From NCBI GenBank assembly GCA_040506775.1, contig JBEVWC010000002.1, forward strand, positions 496,001 to 560,000: 64,000 nt of DNA. Reading direction: 5' to 3'. The notes under the pieces are model-generated. The model was not told where the DNA came from and ran no database searches. It saw only the letters and a list, made by a program, of their open reading frames with translations. The position numbers and the translations under genes were made by a program. Within the stretch, counting starts at the first letter, position 1. Each line of letters opens with the position of its first letter. This DNA is from Thiodiazotropha sp040506775 (GTDB lineage Bacteria > Pseudomonadota > Gammaproteobacteria > Chromatiales > Chromatiaceae). Of this stretch, positions 25,918 through 34,797 are shown in pieces.

Positions 25918-26907
25918 TCACTGGATGTTGACGCCTTCTTTCAAACCGCCGACCGAAAGGAGTGTTTTGGCAGCACCCGCACCCAGATTGCGCGCAACCC
26001 GCTCCCACACATCCTCCTTCTGTGTGAAGTCGACAATCTCCTCGACGCCGATGACTTCGCGGGCAACATAACTGCTGCTGCCGAATTCGTCGACCAGACC
26101 CAGCTTCCTGGCTTCCTCGCCACTCCAGAACAGACCACTGAAGATCTCCGGGTGCTGTGCATCCTGAAGTCGATCACCCCTGCCCTCTTTCACAACGCTG
26201 ATGAACTGCTGGTGCAGTTGATCGAGCATATTCTGGACATGCTCCCGGTCCGATTCGCGCAGAGGTGAGAACGGATCAAGCATCCCCTTGTGATCACCTG
26301 CGGTGAGCAGACGCCGTTCGATCCCCAGTTCCTTCATGCCATCAACAAAGCCGAAACCGTTGATCAAAACCCCGATGGACCCCACCAGGCTGCCCTCATC
26401 TGCGTAGATCTTGTCAGCCGCTGCGGCGATGTAGTACCCGCCGGAGGCACAGATGTCCGAAATCACCGCGTATACCGGGATATCCGGATGTTTCTCTTTA
26501 AGACGCCCGATTTCCCGGTTGATATAACGGGACTGCACCGGACTTCCACCCGGGGTGTTCATGCGCAGGATCACACCCTTGGTTTTCTTGTCCTCGAAGG
26601 CCTTGCGCAGGGCGGTCACCACCTTGTCGGCACTCGCCTTTGTCTCGGATGAGATCAGACCTTCCACATTGATCAGGGCAGTGTGATCTTTCGCGCTGAC
26701 CTGGGCGTCCTGCCATTTGTCAGACCAGAGAAACACGCCCAGAACCAGGAACAGGTAACCAAAGGTCAACAGCTTGAAGAAAATACCCCAACGACGGCTG
26801 CGCCGGTTCTCAGCCACTGTCGCCATCACCATCCGGTTCAATAATTCACGCTCCCATTGGCTCGGCTCAGCCTGTGATCTTTGTTCACCACTACTTTGAT
26901 CTGACAT
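25918..26907 (-). CDS. sppA: Signal peptide peptidase SppA-type S49 protease
   Basis: A 329-residue inner-membrane serine protease of family S49, the short 36K type. It has a transmembrane anchor near 42-60, the nucleophile S155 in ICASGGYYIAAAADK and the general base K207 in GDHKGMLDPF. It degrades cleaved signal peptides or membrane-protein fragments on the periplasmic side. It is the last gene of a leftward rluC / phosphatase / sppA run divergent from rne, an order conserved in many gammaproteobacteria. Confidence 0.93.
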   Translation of the reverse strand: MSDQSSGEQRSQAEPSQWERELLNRMVMATVAENRRSRRWGIFFKLLTFGYLFLVLGVFLWSDKWQDAQVSAKDHTALINVEGLISSETKASADKVVTALRKAFEDKKTKGVILRMNTPGGSPVQSRYINREIGRLKEKHPDIPVYAVISDICASGGYYIAAAADKIYADEGSLVGSIGVLINGFGFVDGMKELGIERRLLTAGDHKGMLDPFSPLRESDREHVQNMLDQLHQQFISVVKEGRGDRLQDAQHPEIFSGLFWSGEEARKLGLVDEFGSSSYVAREVIGVEEIVDFTQKEDVWERVARNLGAGAAKTLLSVGGLKEGVNIQ

Positions 26908-26961
26908 GAGAAATACCTTTTAACTTACTGTATTAATGAAATAATAATAGAAATTAATTTA

Positions 26962-27621
26962 TTACCCAACGCTTAGCCGGGAGAGCCACCCGGGTATCTG
27001 ATCAACGGCATCGACACACCCGAGGGGCTGGTGTTTCTGCAACCGATCTTCCGTATGGACTCCGTAAGTAACCCCAAGGGACGGCATACCCGCATTGCGG
27101 GCCATCTCCAGATCGTACTCGGTATCACCAATCATCAGAGCCTCTTTGGGCTCCATCCCTGTGTAATCGAGTATCTGATGCAGCATTTCAGGATGGGGTT
27201 TGGAAAAGGTTTCATCGGCGCATCGGGTGACCAGAAACAGGGGTCCCAGGCCGGTGCTTTGCAAGGCGTGATCCAGGCCCTGACGACCCTTGCCTGTGGC
27301 TACCGCCAACAGATAGCCGAGATCGTTCAGAGTTTGGAGCGTCTGCCGCGCACCCTGGAACAGTTCGGAAGGCGCAACCTCGGCACTGAAAAAGTGCACC
27401 CGGTAACGGGCTGCAATCTGCAGATGCAACTGGTCATCACCGGTTGGAAACAGTTGATGGACCGCTTCCCGTAAACCGAGACCGATGATGTTGCTGATTG
27501 CCTCACGGGACGGTACTGGCAGATCCAGGTCCTTGATCGCTGCCTCGACACAGGCGACGATGCGGGCTTCGGAGTCCATGATCGTGCCATCCCAGTCAAA
27601 TACTAATAGTCTAAACTTCAT
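26962..27621 (-). CDS. HAD-family hydrolase (phosphoglycolate phosphatase-like)
   Basis: A 219-residue cytosolic phosphatase of the haloacid dehalogenase superfamily. Motif I is FDWDGTIMDS (nucleophile D9, acid D11), motif III includes KPHPEM, and motif IV is MIGDTEYDLEMA. A four-helix cap sits between residues 15 and 85. The ATG at 27621 overlaps the rluC end by 11 bases, indicating coupling. The substrate of this rluC-linked HAD protein is not fixed by sequence. Confidence 0.9.
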   Translation of the reverse strand: MKFRLLVFDWDGTIMDSEARIVACVEAAIKDLDLPVPSREAISNIIGLGLREAVHQLFPTGDDQLHLQIAARYRVHFFSAEVAPSELFQGARQTLQTLNDLGYLLAVATGKGRQGLDHALQSTGLGPLFLVTRCADETFSKPHPEMLHQILDYTGMEPKEALMIGDTEYDLEMARNAGMPSLGVTYGVHTEDRLQKHQPLGCVDAVDQIPGWLSRLSVG

Positions 27622-28573
27622 GTGTACTCTTAAGATTATCCAACACCTGCTGAAGCTCATCGGGTAATGGGGCCTGAATAACCCGGTCCTGCCGTTCACC
27701 CGGCCAGCGCAGCTTGAGTTGATAGGCATGCAGGAAAAGTCTTCTCAACCCTTTGTCTTTCATTTTTTTGTTTAATTCATCGTCGCCATACTTCTGATCA
27801 CCCAGCACCGGGGAACCAAGCCAGGCGCTATGCACCCGGATCTGGTGGGTACGCCCTGTCAGCAGTTCCGCCTCCACCAGGGTTGCCTCGTCAAAGCGCT
27901 CCAGACGACGAAATACCGTCTGGGAGGGGCGTCCCTCTGCATCGACCCGGACGATACGCTCCCCACCCTGCAGAGTATTTTTTTTCAGCGGCTGGTCGAC
28001 ACGCTGAACACCCTTACGCCAACTGCCCGCAACCAGCGCCAGATAGCGTTTATCGATCCGATTTTCCCGCATGAGTTCATGCAGTACGCGCAATGCGCTG
28101 CGCCGCTTGCTGATCATCAGGCAGCCGGAGGTGTCACGGTCGAGACGATGCACCAGCTCCAACTGTCGCTCGTCCGGCATCAGATGGCGCAGGGTTTCGA
28201 TGACCCCAACGCTCACTCCGCTACCGCCATGCACCGCCACCCCGGAGGGTTTGTTCATAACCAGAAAACGCTCGTCTTCGTAGACGATGGCATCACGCAG
28301 CCGGGTCTGCAGGGATTCGGGAACCGGGTTGTCCGCCCCGGGCTCGAGCCTGACCGGAGGAATCCGGATCCTGTCACCGGCCTGGAGTTTGTACTGGGCC
28401 TTGACCCGTCCCTTGTTGACCCGCACCTCACCGGTTCGCAGTACCCGGTAAACATAGCTTCTGGGGGCACCCTTCAAATGGCGCAACAAAAAATTGTCAA
28501 TTCGCTGCCCGGCGAACTCGGATGCCACGTCGAGAAATTGAACCGAAGGAGAATTCTTTTTGGATTCTGACAT
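27611..28573 (-). CDS. rluC: 23S rRNA pseudouridine synthase RluC
   Basis: A 320-residue enzyme with an N-terminal S4 RNA-binding domain (about 18-75) and an RluA-type catalytic domain. The catalytic aspartate is D145 in VHRLDRDTSG. RluC converts uridines 955, 2504 and 2580 (E. coli numbering) of 23S rRNA. Its place divergent from rne matches the classic gammaproteobacterial arrangement, which supports RluC over RluA or RluD. Confidence 0.95.
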   Translation of the reverse strand: MSESKKNSPSVQFLDVASEFAGQRIDNFLLRHLKGAPRSYVYRVLRTGEVRVNKGRVKAQYKLQAGDRIRIPPVRLEPGADNPVPESLQTRLRDAIVYEDERFLVMNKPSGVAVHGGSGVSVGVIETLRHLMPDERQLELVHRLDRDTSGCLMISKRRSALRVLHELMRENRIDKRYLALVAGSWRKGVQRVDQPLKKNTLQGGERIVRVDAEGRPSQTVFRRLERFDEATLVEAELLTGRTHQIRVHSAWLGSPVLGDQKYGDDELNKKMKDKGLRRLFLHAYQLKLRWPGERQDRVIQAPLPDELQQVLDNLKSTHEV

Positions 28574-28602
28574 TTAGCGCCAATTTTAATTCAATTGTAA
28601 GA

Positions 28603-28631
28603 TTGATGTTCGCACTGAAGGTTGCTATATT
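28603..28631 (+). promoter_or_regulatory. Sigma-70 promoter for rne
   Basis: TTGATG (28603-28608), a 17-base spacer, then TATATT (28626-28631). Transcription from about 28638 would give a leader of nearly 500 bases before the rne start codon. Confidence 0.7.
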
Positions 28632-28637
28632 CAGTTT

Positions 28638-29132
28638 CAGTTTTTCTGACGTCGGATCGTTCATGCTCATTGATGTGCGCCCGCCGTCGTTCGCGCGGTC
28701 TGTAGACTGATTTGCGCCCCGAAACCCCTGATCGGCGCAACCCGGGCTACCCAGCCAAGCGCACAGGTGCCCTCGGGACCTGGCTCTTAATCTGAACCCA
28801 TACTGCCGCGCCAGAGCATGCTTTCGGGCACCAATCCCTTAGTTAAGCAGGATTCGCCCTCGGAATAGATGCCGGGCCTCTTCCCACATGGCCCTGTTGC
28901 TCTCCCGTGCTCTGTGCGCCCTTATCCGTTCGATCAACAGCAAATCCCGAGCGGCGGACTTTAACAGTTTTTAAGCCGTCCGAGCCAGTTTTACGGCTTG
29001 GTCTAACCCGGTTACGGGTTCGATGACAGAACCACTGACCCAGTGGTCCGGCCATAGTTATGCCGGACCCGGTCAGACTGGTCTGTTTTGTCCTGGACTG
29101 GAGATCAGGACGGCTGCAATGGATACAACAAT
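28638..29132 (+). promoter_or_regulatory. Long structured 5' leader of rne
   Basis: No gene is seen in the roughly 495 bases between the predicted promoter and rne. Near the end are hairpins AACCCG/CGGGTT (29005-29020), ACCACTG/CAGTGGT (29031-29047) and GGTCCGGC/GCCGGACC (29045-29069); the last two overlap and exclude each other. In E. coli the 361-base rne leader lets RNase E cut its own mRNA to set its level, and the same role is likely here. Confidence 0.6.
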
Positions 29133-31895
29133 ATGAAACGAATGCTGATTAACGCAACTCAACCTGAAGAGTTGCGTGTTGCCATCGTCGATGGCCAAAA
29201 GCTGTTCAACCTTGACATTGAAATTCCCGGCCGGGAACAAAAAAAGGCCAATATCTATAAAGGACGCATCACCCGCGTCGAACCCAGTCTCGAAGCCGCT
29301 TTTGTGGATTACGGCGCCGAACGGCACGGTTTTCTGCCCCTCAAAGAGATCTCCCGCAGCTACTTTACCGAGAAGGCCCGTGAATCCTCCGGACGCGTGA
29401 GTATTCAGGAGGCTCTCAGGGAAGGTCAGGAAGTCATCGTCCAGATCGAAAAAGAGGAACGGGGTAACAAAGGCGCCGCTCTGACAACCTTCGTCTCACT
29501 GGCGGGCCGCTATCTGGTGCTGATGCCGAACAACCCCCGTGCCGGAGGCGTTTCCCGTCGCATCGAGGGGCAGGACCGGACCGAACTTCGTGAGGCCATG
29601 AGCGAGCTGCAGTTCCCCGAGGACATGGGGTTGATCGTACGCACCGCTGGGGTTGGCAAGAACAGCGAGGAGTTGCAGTGGGATCTGGATTACCTGATCC
29701 AGTTGTGGACCGCGATCGAGCAATCGGCCGAAAAACCAGCTCCGTTCCTGATCTACCAGGAGAGCAATGTCATCATCCGCTCGATCCGCGACTACCTTCG
29801 CGCGGATATCGGCGAGATCGTCATCGATGACGAGGAAGTCTACAACCAGGCCGAACGCTTCATTAACCAGGTGATGCCGCAATATGGCAAAAAGCTGCGT
29901 CACTACTCCGACGAAGTGCCTCTGTTCAGCCGCTACCAGATCGAGAGCCAGATCGAATCCGCGTTTCAGCGCGAAGTTCGGCTTCCCTCCGGCGGCGCCA
30001 TCGTGATCGACCACACCGAGGCACTGACCTCGATCGATATCAACTCGGCCCGGGCCACCAAAGGCGCCGACATCGAGGAGACCGCGCTGAACACAAATCT
30101 GGAGGCTGCCGACGAGGTCGCACGCCAGTTACGACTGCGGGATCTGGGCGGACTGTTTGTCATCGACTTTATCGACATGACCCCTTCGCGCAATCAGCGG
30201 GAGGTCGAAAATCGCCTCAAAGAGGCCTTGAAACAGGATCGCGCCCGGGTGCAGATCGGAAGGATCTCCCGATTTGGCCTGTTGGAAATGTCCCGCCAGC
30301 GCCTGCGTCCGTCTCTGGGTGAAGCCAGCGAACAGGTCTGCCCCCGTTGTAAAGGACATGGCACGGTCCGCGGCGTGGAGTCCCTCTCACTCTCCGTTCT
30401 GCGCATCATCGAAGAGGAAGCGATGAAGGAGAATACCGGGCGCATTACCGCTCAGTTGCCGGTGGACATGGCCACATTCCTGCTGAATGAGAAGCGCCAG
30501 ATGATCCATGACATTGAGAAACGTCAGGCAATCGAGGTCCTGCTGATTCCCAACATTCACCTGGAAACCCCGAACTACAAGATCGAGCGAATCCGTCTCA
30601 GCGACATGCCGAATGACGACGAGGATGTCTCCAGCTATAAACTGGTCTCCGAGGAACCGTCAGAGACCGAGGGCGGTTACACCCCGAACAAGCCGGTCAA
30701 ATCCGAACAGCCTGCGGTCAAATCCATCGCTCCGGCCAGCCCGGCACCGCAAAGACAGGCCCCGATCGCCACACCGGTGGAGGGCCACGAATCGGGCTTC
30801 CTGAAACGCATCTTCAGCATCTTCTCCTCCAAACATCCGGGCGAGTCGGAACGCACCCCGGATACCGAGATGAAAAAGCCGGAAACCCGGGTCGCCAACA
30901 AGGACAAGGAGGCGGCACAGGACGACTCTAATCAGCGTCGCAGTCGCCGGACCCAATCCAGCAGCGGCAACACCAGCCGCAACCGCAAGACAAACACGGA
31001 ACAGCGCGGCGACTCTCGACAGGCTCAGGACAAACAGACCGCCAACAAGCGCCGCCCTGCACCTAAAAAGCCGGCGGCGGATGCCAAGCCAGCGAATGAG
31101 CCCAAGCCCGCGGATGAGACGAAACCGCAATCCGCCCAAGGGGATGCGGCAGCCACATCGGACAGCGGTGAAACCAGCCGTCCCAAATCCCGTCGGGGTC
31201 GCCGCGGCGGACGCCGGCGTCGCAGCAGTGCCGATAAGGCGAACGAGGGGAACTCGCCATCCACGGCGGTGGAAGCGGGTGCATCCCAGGAGTCGCCAGA
31301 GCGCGAATCCGCGGATGGCCAGAAAAAGAGTCAGAGTCGTCCCTCACCCCGGACCCGGCCGCCAAAGGCTGGTGCGGATGGGGCTCAGTCTCCTAAAAGC
31401 GAAACCGCAAACGAGCCTTCCGCCTCCCCAGCACCGGCAGATGCCAAACCGGCTGTGCCCAGGGAGAAGCCCAGTGAAGACAAGAAACTGGTCCAGGTAG
31501 AGACCCGCGGCGCGGATGTGGCTGAAAAGCCAGTGGCCCAGGAGAAGCCCGCGCCCAGGAATGAGAAGCCCGCTGCCCAGGCAGATGCGGAGAGCAAACC
31601 AATGCCCAAACCGGCAGAGACTCCGTCCCCTGCCCCGGTCGCAGCGGCAAAGCCCAAGCTGGAGCAGGTCGAGACCAAACCGGCTCCCGCCGCCACTCCT
31701 TCCGCTGAGGTTTCGAAACCGACACCCAAGGATGAAGGCAAACCGGCGGTACAGAAATCCACCGTCGAGAAGTCTCAGGAAAGTGTGCGTAAGGTCGCGG
31801 ACGCCGCCGCTCCAGCGTTGAAGCAGGTGGAGACGAAAGCACCGGCCGCGGCCTCTGAAAAGCCCAGCGTGGTGGATAACGGCGCCGGGGAGTAA
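29133..31895 (+). CDS. rne: Ribonuclease E
   Basis: A 920-residue essential endoribonuclease and degradosome scaffold. The N-terminal catalytic half has the S1 domain (about 35-120), the 5' sensor and DNase I-like region with metal-binding aspartates in TSIDINSAR and FVIDFIDM, and the Zn-link C403/C406 in VCPRCKGHG, close to E. coli C404/C407. After about residue 510 the protein is Pro/Ala/Lys/Glu-rich and probably disordered, with Arg-rich RNA-binding patches (RRSRRTQ and SRRGRRGGRRRRSS). The true start is ATG at 29133 (MKRMLINATQ), as in other RNase E proteins. It is the expected divergent partner of rluC. Confidence 0.97.
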   Translation: MKRMLINATQPEELRVAIVDGQKLFNLDIEIPGREQKKANIYKGRITRVEPSLEAAFVDYGAERHGFLPLKEISRSYFTEKARESSGRVSIQEALREGQEVIVQIEKEERGNKGAALTTFVSLAGRYLVLMPNNPRAGGVSRRIEGQDRTELREAMSELQFPEDMGLIVRTAGVGKNSEELQWDLDYLIQLWTAIEQSAEKPAPFLIYQESNVIIRSIRDYLRADIGEIVIDDEEVYNQAERFINQVMPQYGKKLRHYSDEVPLFSRYQIESQIESAFQREVRLPSGGAIVIDHTEALTSIDINSARATKGADIEETALNTNLEAADEVARQLRLRDLGGLFVIDFIDMTPSRNQREVENRLKEALKQDRARVQIGRISRFGLLEMSRQRLRPSLGEASEQVCPRCKGHGTVRGVESLSLSVLRIIEEEAMKENTGRITAQLPVDMATFLLNEKRQMIHDIEKRQAIEVLLIPNIHLETPNYKIERIRLSDMPNDDEDVSSYKLVSEEPSETEGGYTPNKPVKSEQPAVKSIAPASPAPQRQAPIATPVEGHESGFLKRIFSIFSSKHPGESERTPDTEMKKPETRVANKDKEAAQDDSNQRRSRRTQSSSGNTSRNRKTNTEQRGDSRQAQDKQTANKRRPAPKKPAADAKPANEPKPADETKPQSAQGDAAATSDSGETSRPKSRRGRRGGRRRRSSADKANEGNSPSTAVEAGASQESPERESADGQKKSQSRPSPRTRPPKAGADGAQSPKSETANEPSASPAPADAKPAVPREKPSEDKKLVQVETRGADVAEKPVAQEKPAPRNEKPAAQADAESKPMPKPAETPSPAPVAAAKPKLEQVETKPAPAATPSAEVSKPTPKDEGKPAVQKSTVEKSQESVRKVADAAAPALKQVETKAPAAASEKPSVVDNGAGE

Positions 31896-31902
31896 GCCTG
31901 TC

Positions 31903-31938
31903 GCCCCGGCGGTTCGATGAACCGTCGGGGCTTCATTT
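31903..31938 (+). terminator. Terminator after rne
   Basis: GCCCCGGCGGTTC pairs with GAACCGTCGGGGC around a short loop, followed by TTCATTT. It lies between convergent rne and the phosphatase gene. Confidence 0.8.
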
Positions 31939-31957
31939 CAAGCCGGTGATTCCGGAA

Positions 31958-32443
31958 TCAGCCCAGAGCGTGCTCGTTACGGATTCGGCTCAGAAGTCCC
32001 CTCGAGGCCTCCTCCACCAGGTCGAATACCCGATCAAAACCGGCTTTTCCGCCGTAGTAGGGATCCGGAACCTCGCGTACCGGCTGATCGGGTGCGAAAT
32101 CCAGAAACATGTGCAGCCGAGTCTCCAGTCCCGGCGGACACAGGGCTGAGAGATCCTGATAGTTGGAGCGATCCATGGCAACGATGTAGTCGAACGCCTC
32201 GAAGTCTTCCACATTCACCTGGCGGGCTCTCAGATCACTGAGGTCGACACCCCGTTTCAATGCGGTTTCCCGGGCCCGCCGGTCGGGCAGACCGCCGATA
32301 TGATAGTCGATAGTCCCGGCGGAATCGGTCAGAATCCGGTCGTTCAAACCTTCCTCCGCCACCATCGCCCGGAACACTCCCTGGGCTGTCGGTGATCGAC
32401 ATATATTACCCATGCAGACAAACAGTACCTTGATGTGCTTCAT
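31958..32443 (-). CDS. Low-molecular-weight protein-tyrosine phosphatase
   Basis: A 161-residue cytosolic phosphatase. The P-loop VCMGNICRSP holds the nucleophile C10 and R16, and the general acid is D127 in VPDPYYGG. Family members dephosphorylate tyrosine kinases of exopolysaccharide export or arginine-phosphate and small substrates. No tyrosine kinase or capsule export gene is adjacent. It is downstream of the type II secretion run but 89 bases separate them. Confidence 0.94.
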   Translation of the reverse strand: MKHIKVLFVCMGNICRSPTAQGVFRAMVAEEGLNDRILTDSAGTIDYHIGGLPDRRARETALKRGVDLSDLRARQVNVEDFEAFDYIVAMDRSNYQDLSALCPPGLETRLHMFLDFAPDQPVREVPDPYYGGKAGFDRVFDLVEEASRGLLSRIRNEHALG

Positions 32444-32532
32444 TGGTATCCAGCAAAAAAATGATCAAAACAGTGGACTGCGCAAACTAATACGATGCGT
32501 AGCTGAGATCAAGTGGTGTACAGGCACAGGCC

Positions 32533-33072
32533 TCAGCGGGGACCGAAAGGCAGTTTCGGCGGCGTAAAGCGTTGCTTGCCAGCCCCGGGAATCTCCAGTT
32601 CGAGGGTCAGACGCTCACCACGTCGTTCCACGGTGGCGCTGGCGTTATCCACCTGCACAAGTTTCCAGTCGTCCTGATTCATACCTTCGGTCACCCGCAA
32701 CAATCGATTACTGCTCAGATCACGAATGACCGCAACCCGGTTTTGCGGGGTGATCACGACGCCCTCGAGTTTCAGCTTGAGGGGCAGTGCCCGGGGCGCA
32801 GCTACTGGTGCTTTCTCTTCAGGCTTGGGTGGCATGCGTCCTTCAACGAAAAGTGGTCGCTCGGTGATCTCCCGATAAGCGTTCATGGGCACCGGGGTGA
32901 ATGTTATCGTTGAGGTGGTCTCGCCGGGTTGCACCTTTTCTGCAGTGATCCGGGTGAAATCCCCTACCGCTGGCGGGTGCTGCCACTGCCAGACCAACAG
33001 ACCCGACACAACCAGCAGGATGCCGGACAACAGCAGGCTCAGGCCATTGACGGTACCTTTCCAGGCATTCAT
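32533..33072 (-). CDS. GspC/XpsN-like type II secretion protein (HR domain)
   Basis: A 179-residue inner-membrane protein: one membrane anchor (about 10-30), a Pro-rich linker, and a C-terminal beta domain (about 92-165) resembling the HR domain of GspC, which contacts the GspD secretin. It lacks a PDZ or coiled-coil end domain, so it is shorter than classical GspC. Its place at the distal end after gspM is like Xanthomonas XpsN. It overlaps gspM by four bases. I infer that it links the inner-membrane platform to the secretin. Confidence 0.75.
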   Translation of the reverse strand: MNAWKGTVNGLSLLLSGILLVVSGLLVWQWQHPPAVGDFTRITAEKVQPGETTSTITFTPVPMNAYREITERPLFVEGRMPPKPEEKAPVAAPRALPLKLKLEGVVITPQNRVAVIRDLSSNRLLRVTEGMNQDDWKLVQVDNASATVERRGERLTLELEIPGAGKQRFTPPKLPFGPR

Positions 33073-33674
33073 GACGCGGGGCCTTTCATGTAACCCAGCA
33101 ACTGAAAATCGATATCCAGCATCGACTCAGCCTCACGAATCTGTTCTGTCGCGGGCATGCGTCGGCGCACCACCGGACGACTCCGCAGAGTGATCTCATC
33201 GATGAACAGATAGGGTTTTTCAGTTTCGAGGCGATGAAAAATCTGTACGCTCTGTTGCAGATTGCTTTTCATCCGCACCCGCACCGCAACCCGGCTGAAG
33301 CCCTCCTCTTTACTGATATTGATTACCTGGGTACTGACGATCTCACCCTGGGCGGCAGAAACAATCTGTTTTACCCGGCGTTGCAATTCCGCCTCAGCGA
33401 GGGACTCGGTCTCACTCTGCAGATAGCGGCGGTCGGCCTGGCGAATCCGGCTGAGACGCTCGTAGGCGCTTTGAAAGTAATCCGTCTGGGAGGCCATGCG
33501 CTGATAAAGGCCGATCTGATGTTGTTGCTCAGCGATTCGCTCATCCAGATTCTGATTCATGTTCCAGAGCGGAAGCCCAATCAGGATAACCAGGCCCAGG
33601 AGCAGAGTCAGAAGCAAAGCAATGGCCAGGATTCGGCTCTGTTTCGCGGTGAGTCGTTCGGTGAATGAACGCAC
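33069..33674 (-). CDS. gspM: Type II secretion system protein GspM (PilO-like)
   Basis: A 201-residue bitopic membrane protein: anchor at about 16-36, a coiled-coil stretch (QNLDERIAEQQHQIGLYQRM) and a ferredoxin-like periplasmic domain of the T2SSM_b kind. It would pair with GspL in the assembly platform. The start is GTG at 33674, overlapping the gspL stop by one base. Confidence 0.82.
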   Translation of the reverse strand: MRSFTERLTAKQSRILAIALLLTLLLGLVILIGLPLWNMNQNLDERIAEQQHQIGLYQRMASQTDYFQSAYERLSRIRQADRRYLQSETESLAEAELQRRVKQIVSAAQGEIVSTQVINISKEEGFSRVAVRVRMKSNLQQSVQIFHRLETEKPYLFIDEITLRSRPVVRRRMPATEQIREAESMLDIDFQLLGYMKGPAS

Positions 33675-34747
33675 TAGCTTTCATCCTGTGTGTTGACGAG
33701 GTCTGCGGATATGTGGAATCGCTCAGTATTGGTTTTACTGTTCTGAGTCACCGGCGAGCGAAAACTCACATTGCGGAATAATTTGGAGGATTCGATCAGT
33801 GGAATCAGTACCGCGGATGCGACAGACTGACCATACAGATGGACCTTGTTGTCACGGATCTCGAACTGACTGACCCAGGTGTCATCGGGCAGGATCAGGG
33901 TCAACTCCTGGAGCACATCCAGCACCGGGTGGGTCTGCAGTTTTCTGCTCTCCAGGAAACGGTTTTCACGCTCCGCAGCAGTAACCTCGTCACGCAGGGT
34001 GGCAACCTCGTTGGCCTGTTTCTGATATTGGCTGCGGGTTACTTCAAGCGAATCCGACAAACGGCTCTTTTGATAGAGTGGCAGTGCCAGCTGGAGACAT
34101 AACAGGACCAGGAGCAGAAGCGCTAACACCCCGTTGACGATGCGGTAGCGTTTGATGGGTTTGGTACGCTGCGCCATAGGCAGCAGATTCACCCCGTTGA
34201 TACCGGGTTCGGACTCATCACAGGGTGCAATGCCATTGATGCGCACACGATGCTCTTCAAGCTCGCGCATGGCATCCTTGAGTTTCTCGATGGGCGCGAG
34301 CACCAGCGTAATATCGAGTACCCGGTTTTGCCGATCCCGTTGGTTGATCAGGTAGTCATAGAACACCTGCTGGGCATTGAAGGGGGTATGACGATCCATC
34401 TCGAACGCCAGAACCTCGCGCAGATTCTCCTCGGCTTCAATGGGCAGGGTAAATGTCTTGATGAGGTAGTTCTTGCGTCCCAGGCAGAGGGAGATCCCGC
34501 TCGCGGAATTCAGCAGCCGGCGCTGCTCCGGATCCTGCCAATCGATCTCCCGCAGGTAATTCTGAGCCACCTCCTCGCCATTGCTGCCGTGATTGACGAT
34601 GCGCAGGGTCTCATCGAGATAATGAAGCCGGACAGGCCGACCGCCACTGAACAGGGCCTGCATCGATTCGGGCAGCAGGTTGGCGATTTCACCGCGCCAC
34701 CAATGCCAGAACTCCAGCCAGTGAATTTTCAGTGTTTGTACCGACAT
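33674..34747 (-). CDS. gspL: Type II secretion system protein GspL (PilM/PilN-like)
   Basis: A 357-residue protein combining an N-terminal actin-like cytoplasmic region (about 1-185), a transmembrane segment near 207-225, and a coiled coil plus ferredoxin-like periplasmic domain, as in fused PilM-PilN or GspL proteins. It recruits the GspE ATPase to the membrane and binds GspM. Its position between gspK and gspM supports the call over a type IV pilus protein. Confidence 0.82.
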   Translation of the reverse strand: MSVQTLKIHWLEFWHWWRGEIANLLPESMQALFSGGRPVRLHYLDETLRIVNHGSNGEEVAQNYLREIDWQDPEQRRLLNSASGISLCLGRKNYLIKTFTLPIEAEENLREVLAFEMDRHTPFNAQQVFYDYLINQRDRQNRVLDITLVLAPIEKLKDAMRELEEHRVRINGIAPCDESEPGINGVNLLPMAQRTKPIKRYRIVNGVLALLLLVLLCLQLALPLYQKSRLSDSLEVTRSQYQKQANEVATLRDEVTAAERENRFLESRKLQTHPVLDVLQELTLILPDDTWVSQFEIRDNKVHLYGQSVASAVLIPLIESSKLFRNVSFRSPVTQNSKTNTERFHISADLVNTQDES

Positions 34748-34797
34748 GCCTAGATTCTATCCCGAAGTGAATACCTGAAGTGAATCAATTTGTCCGG

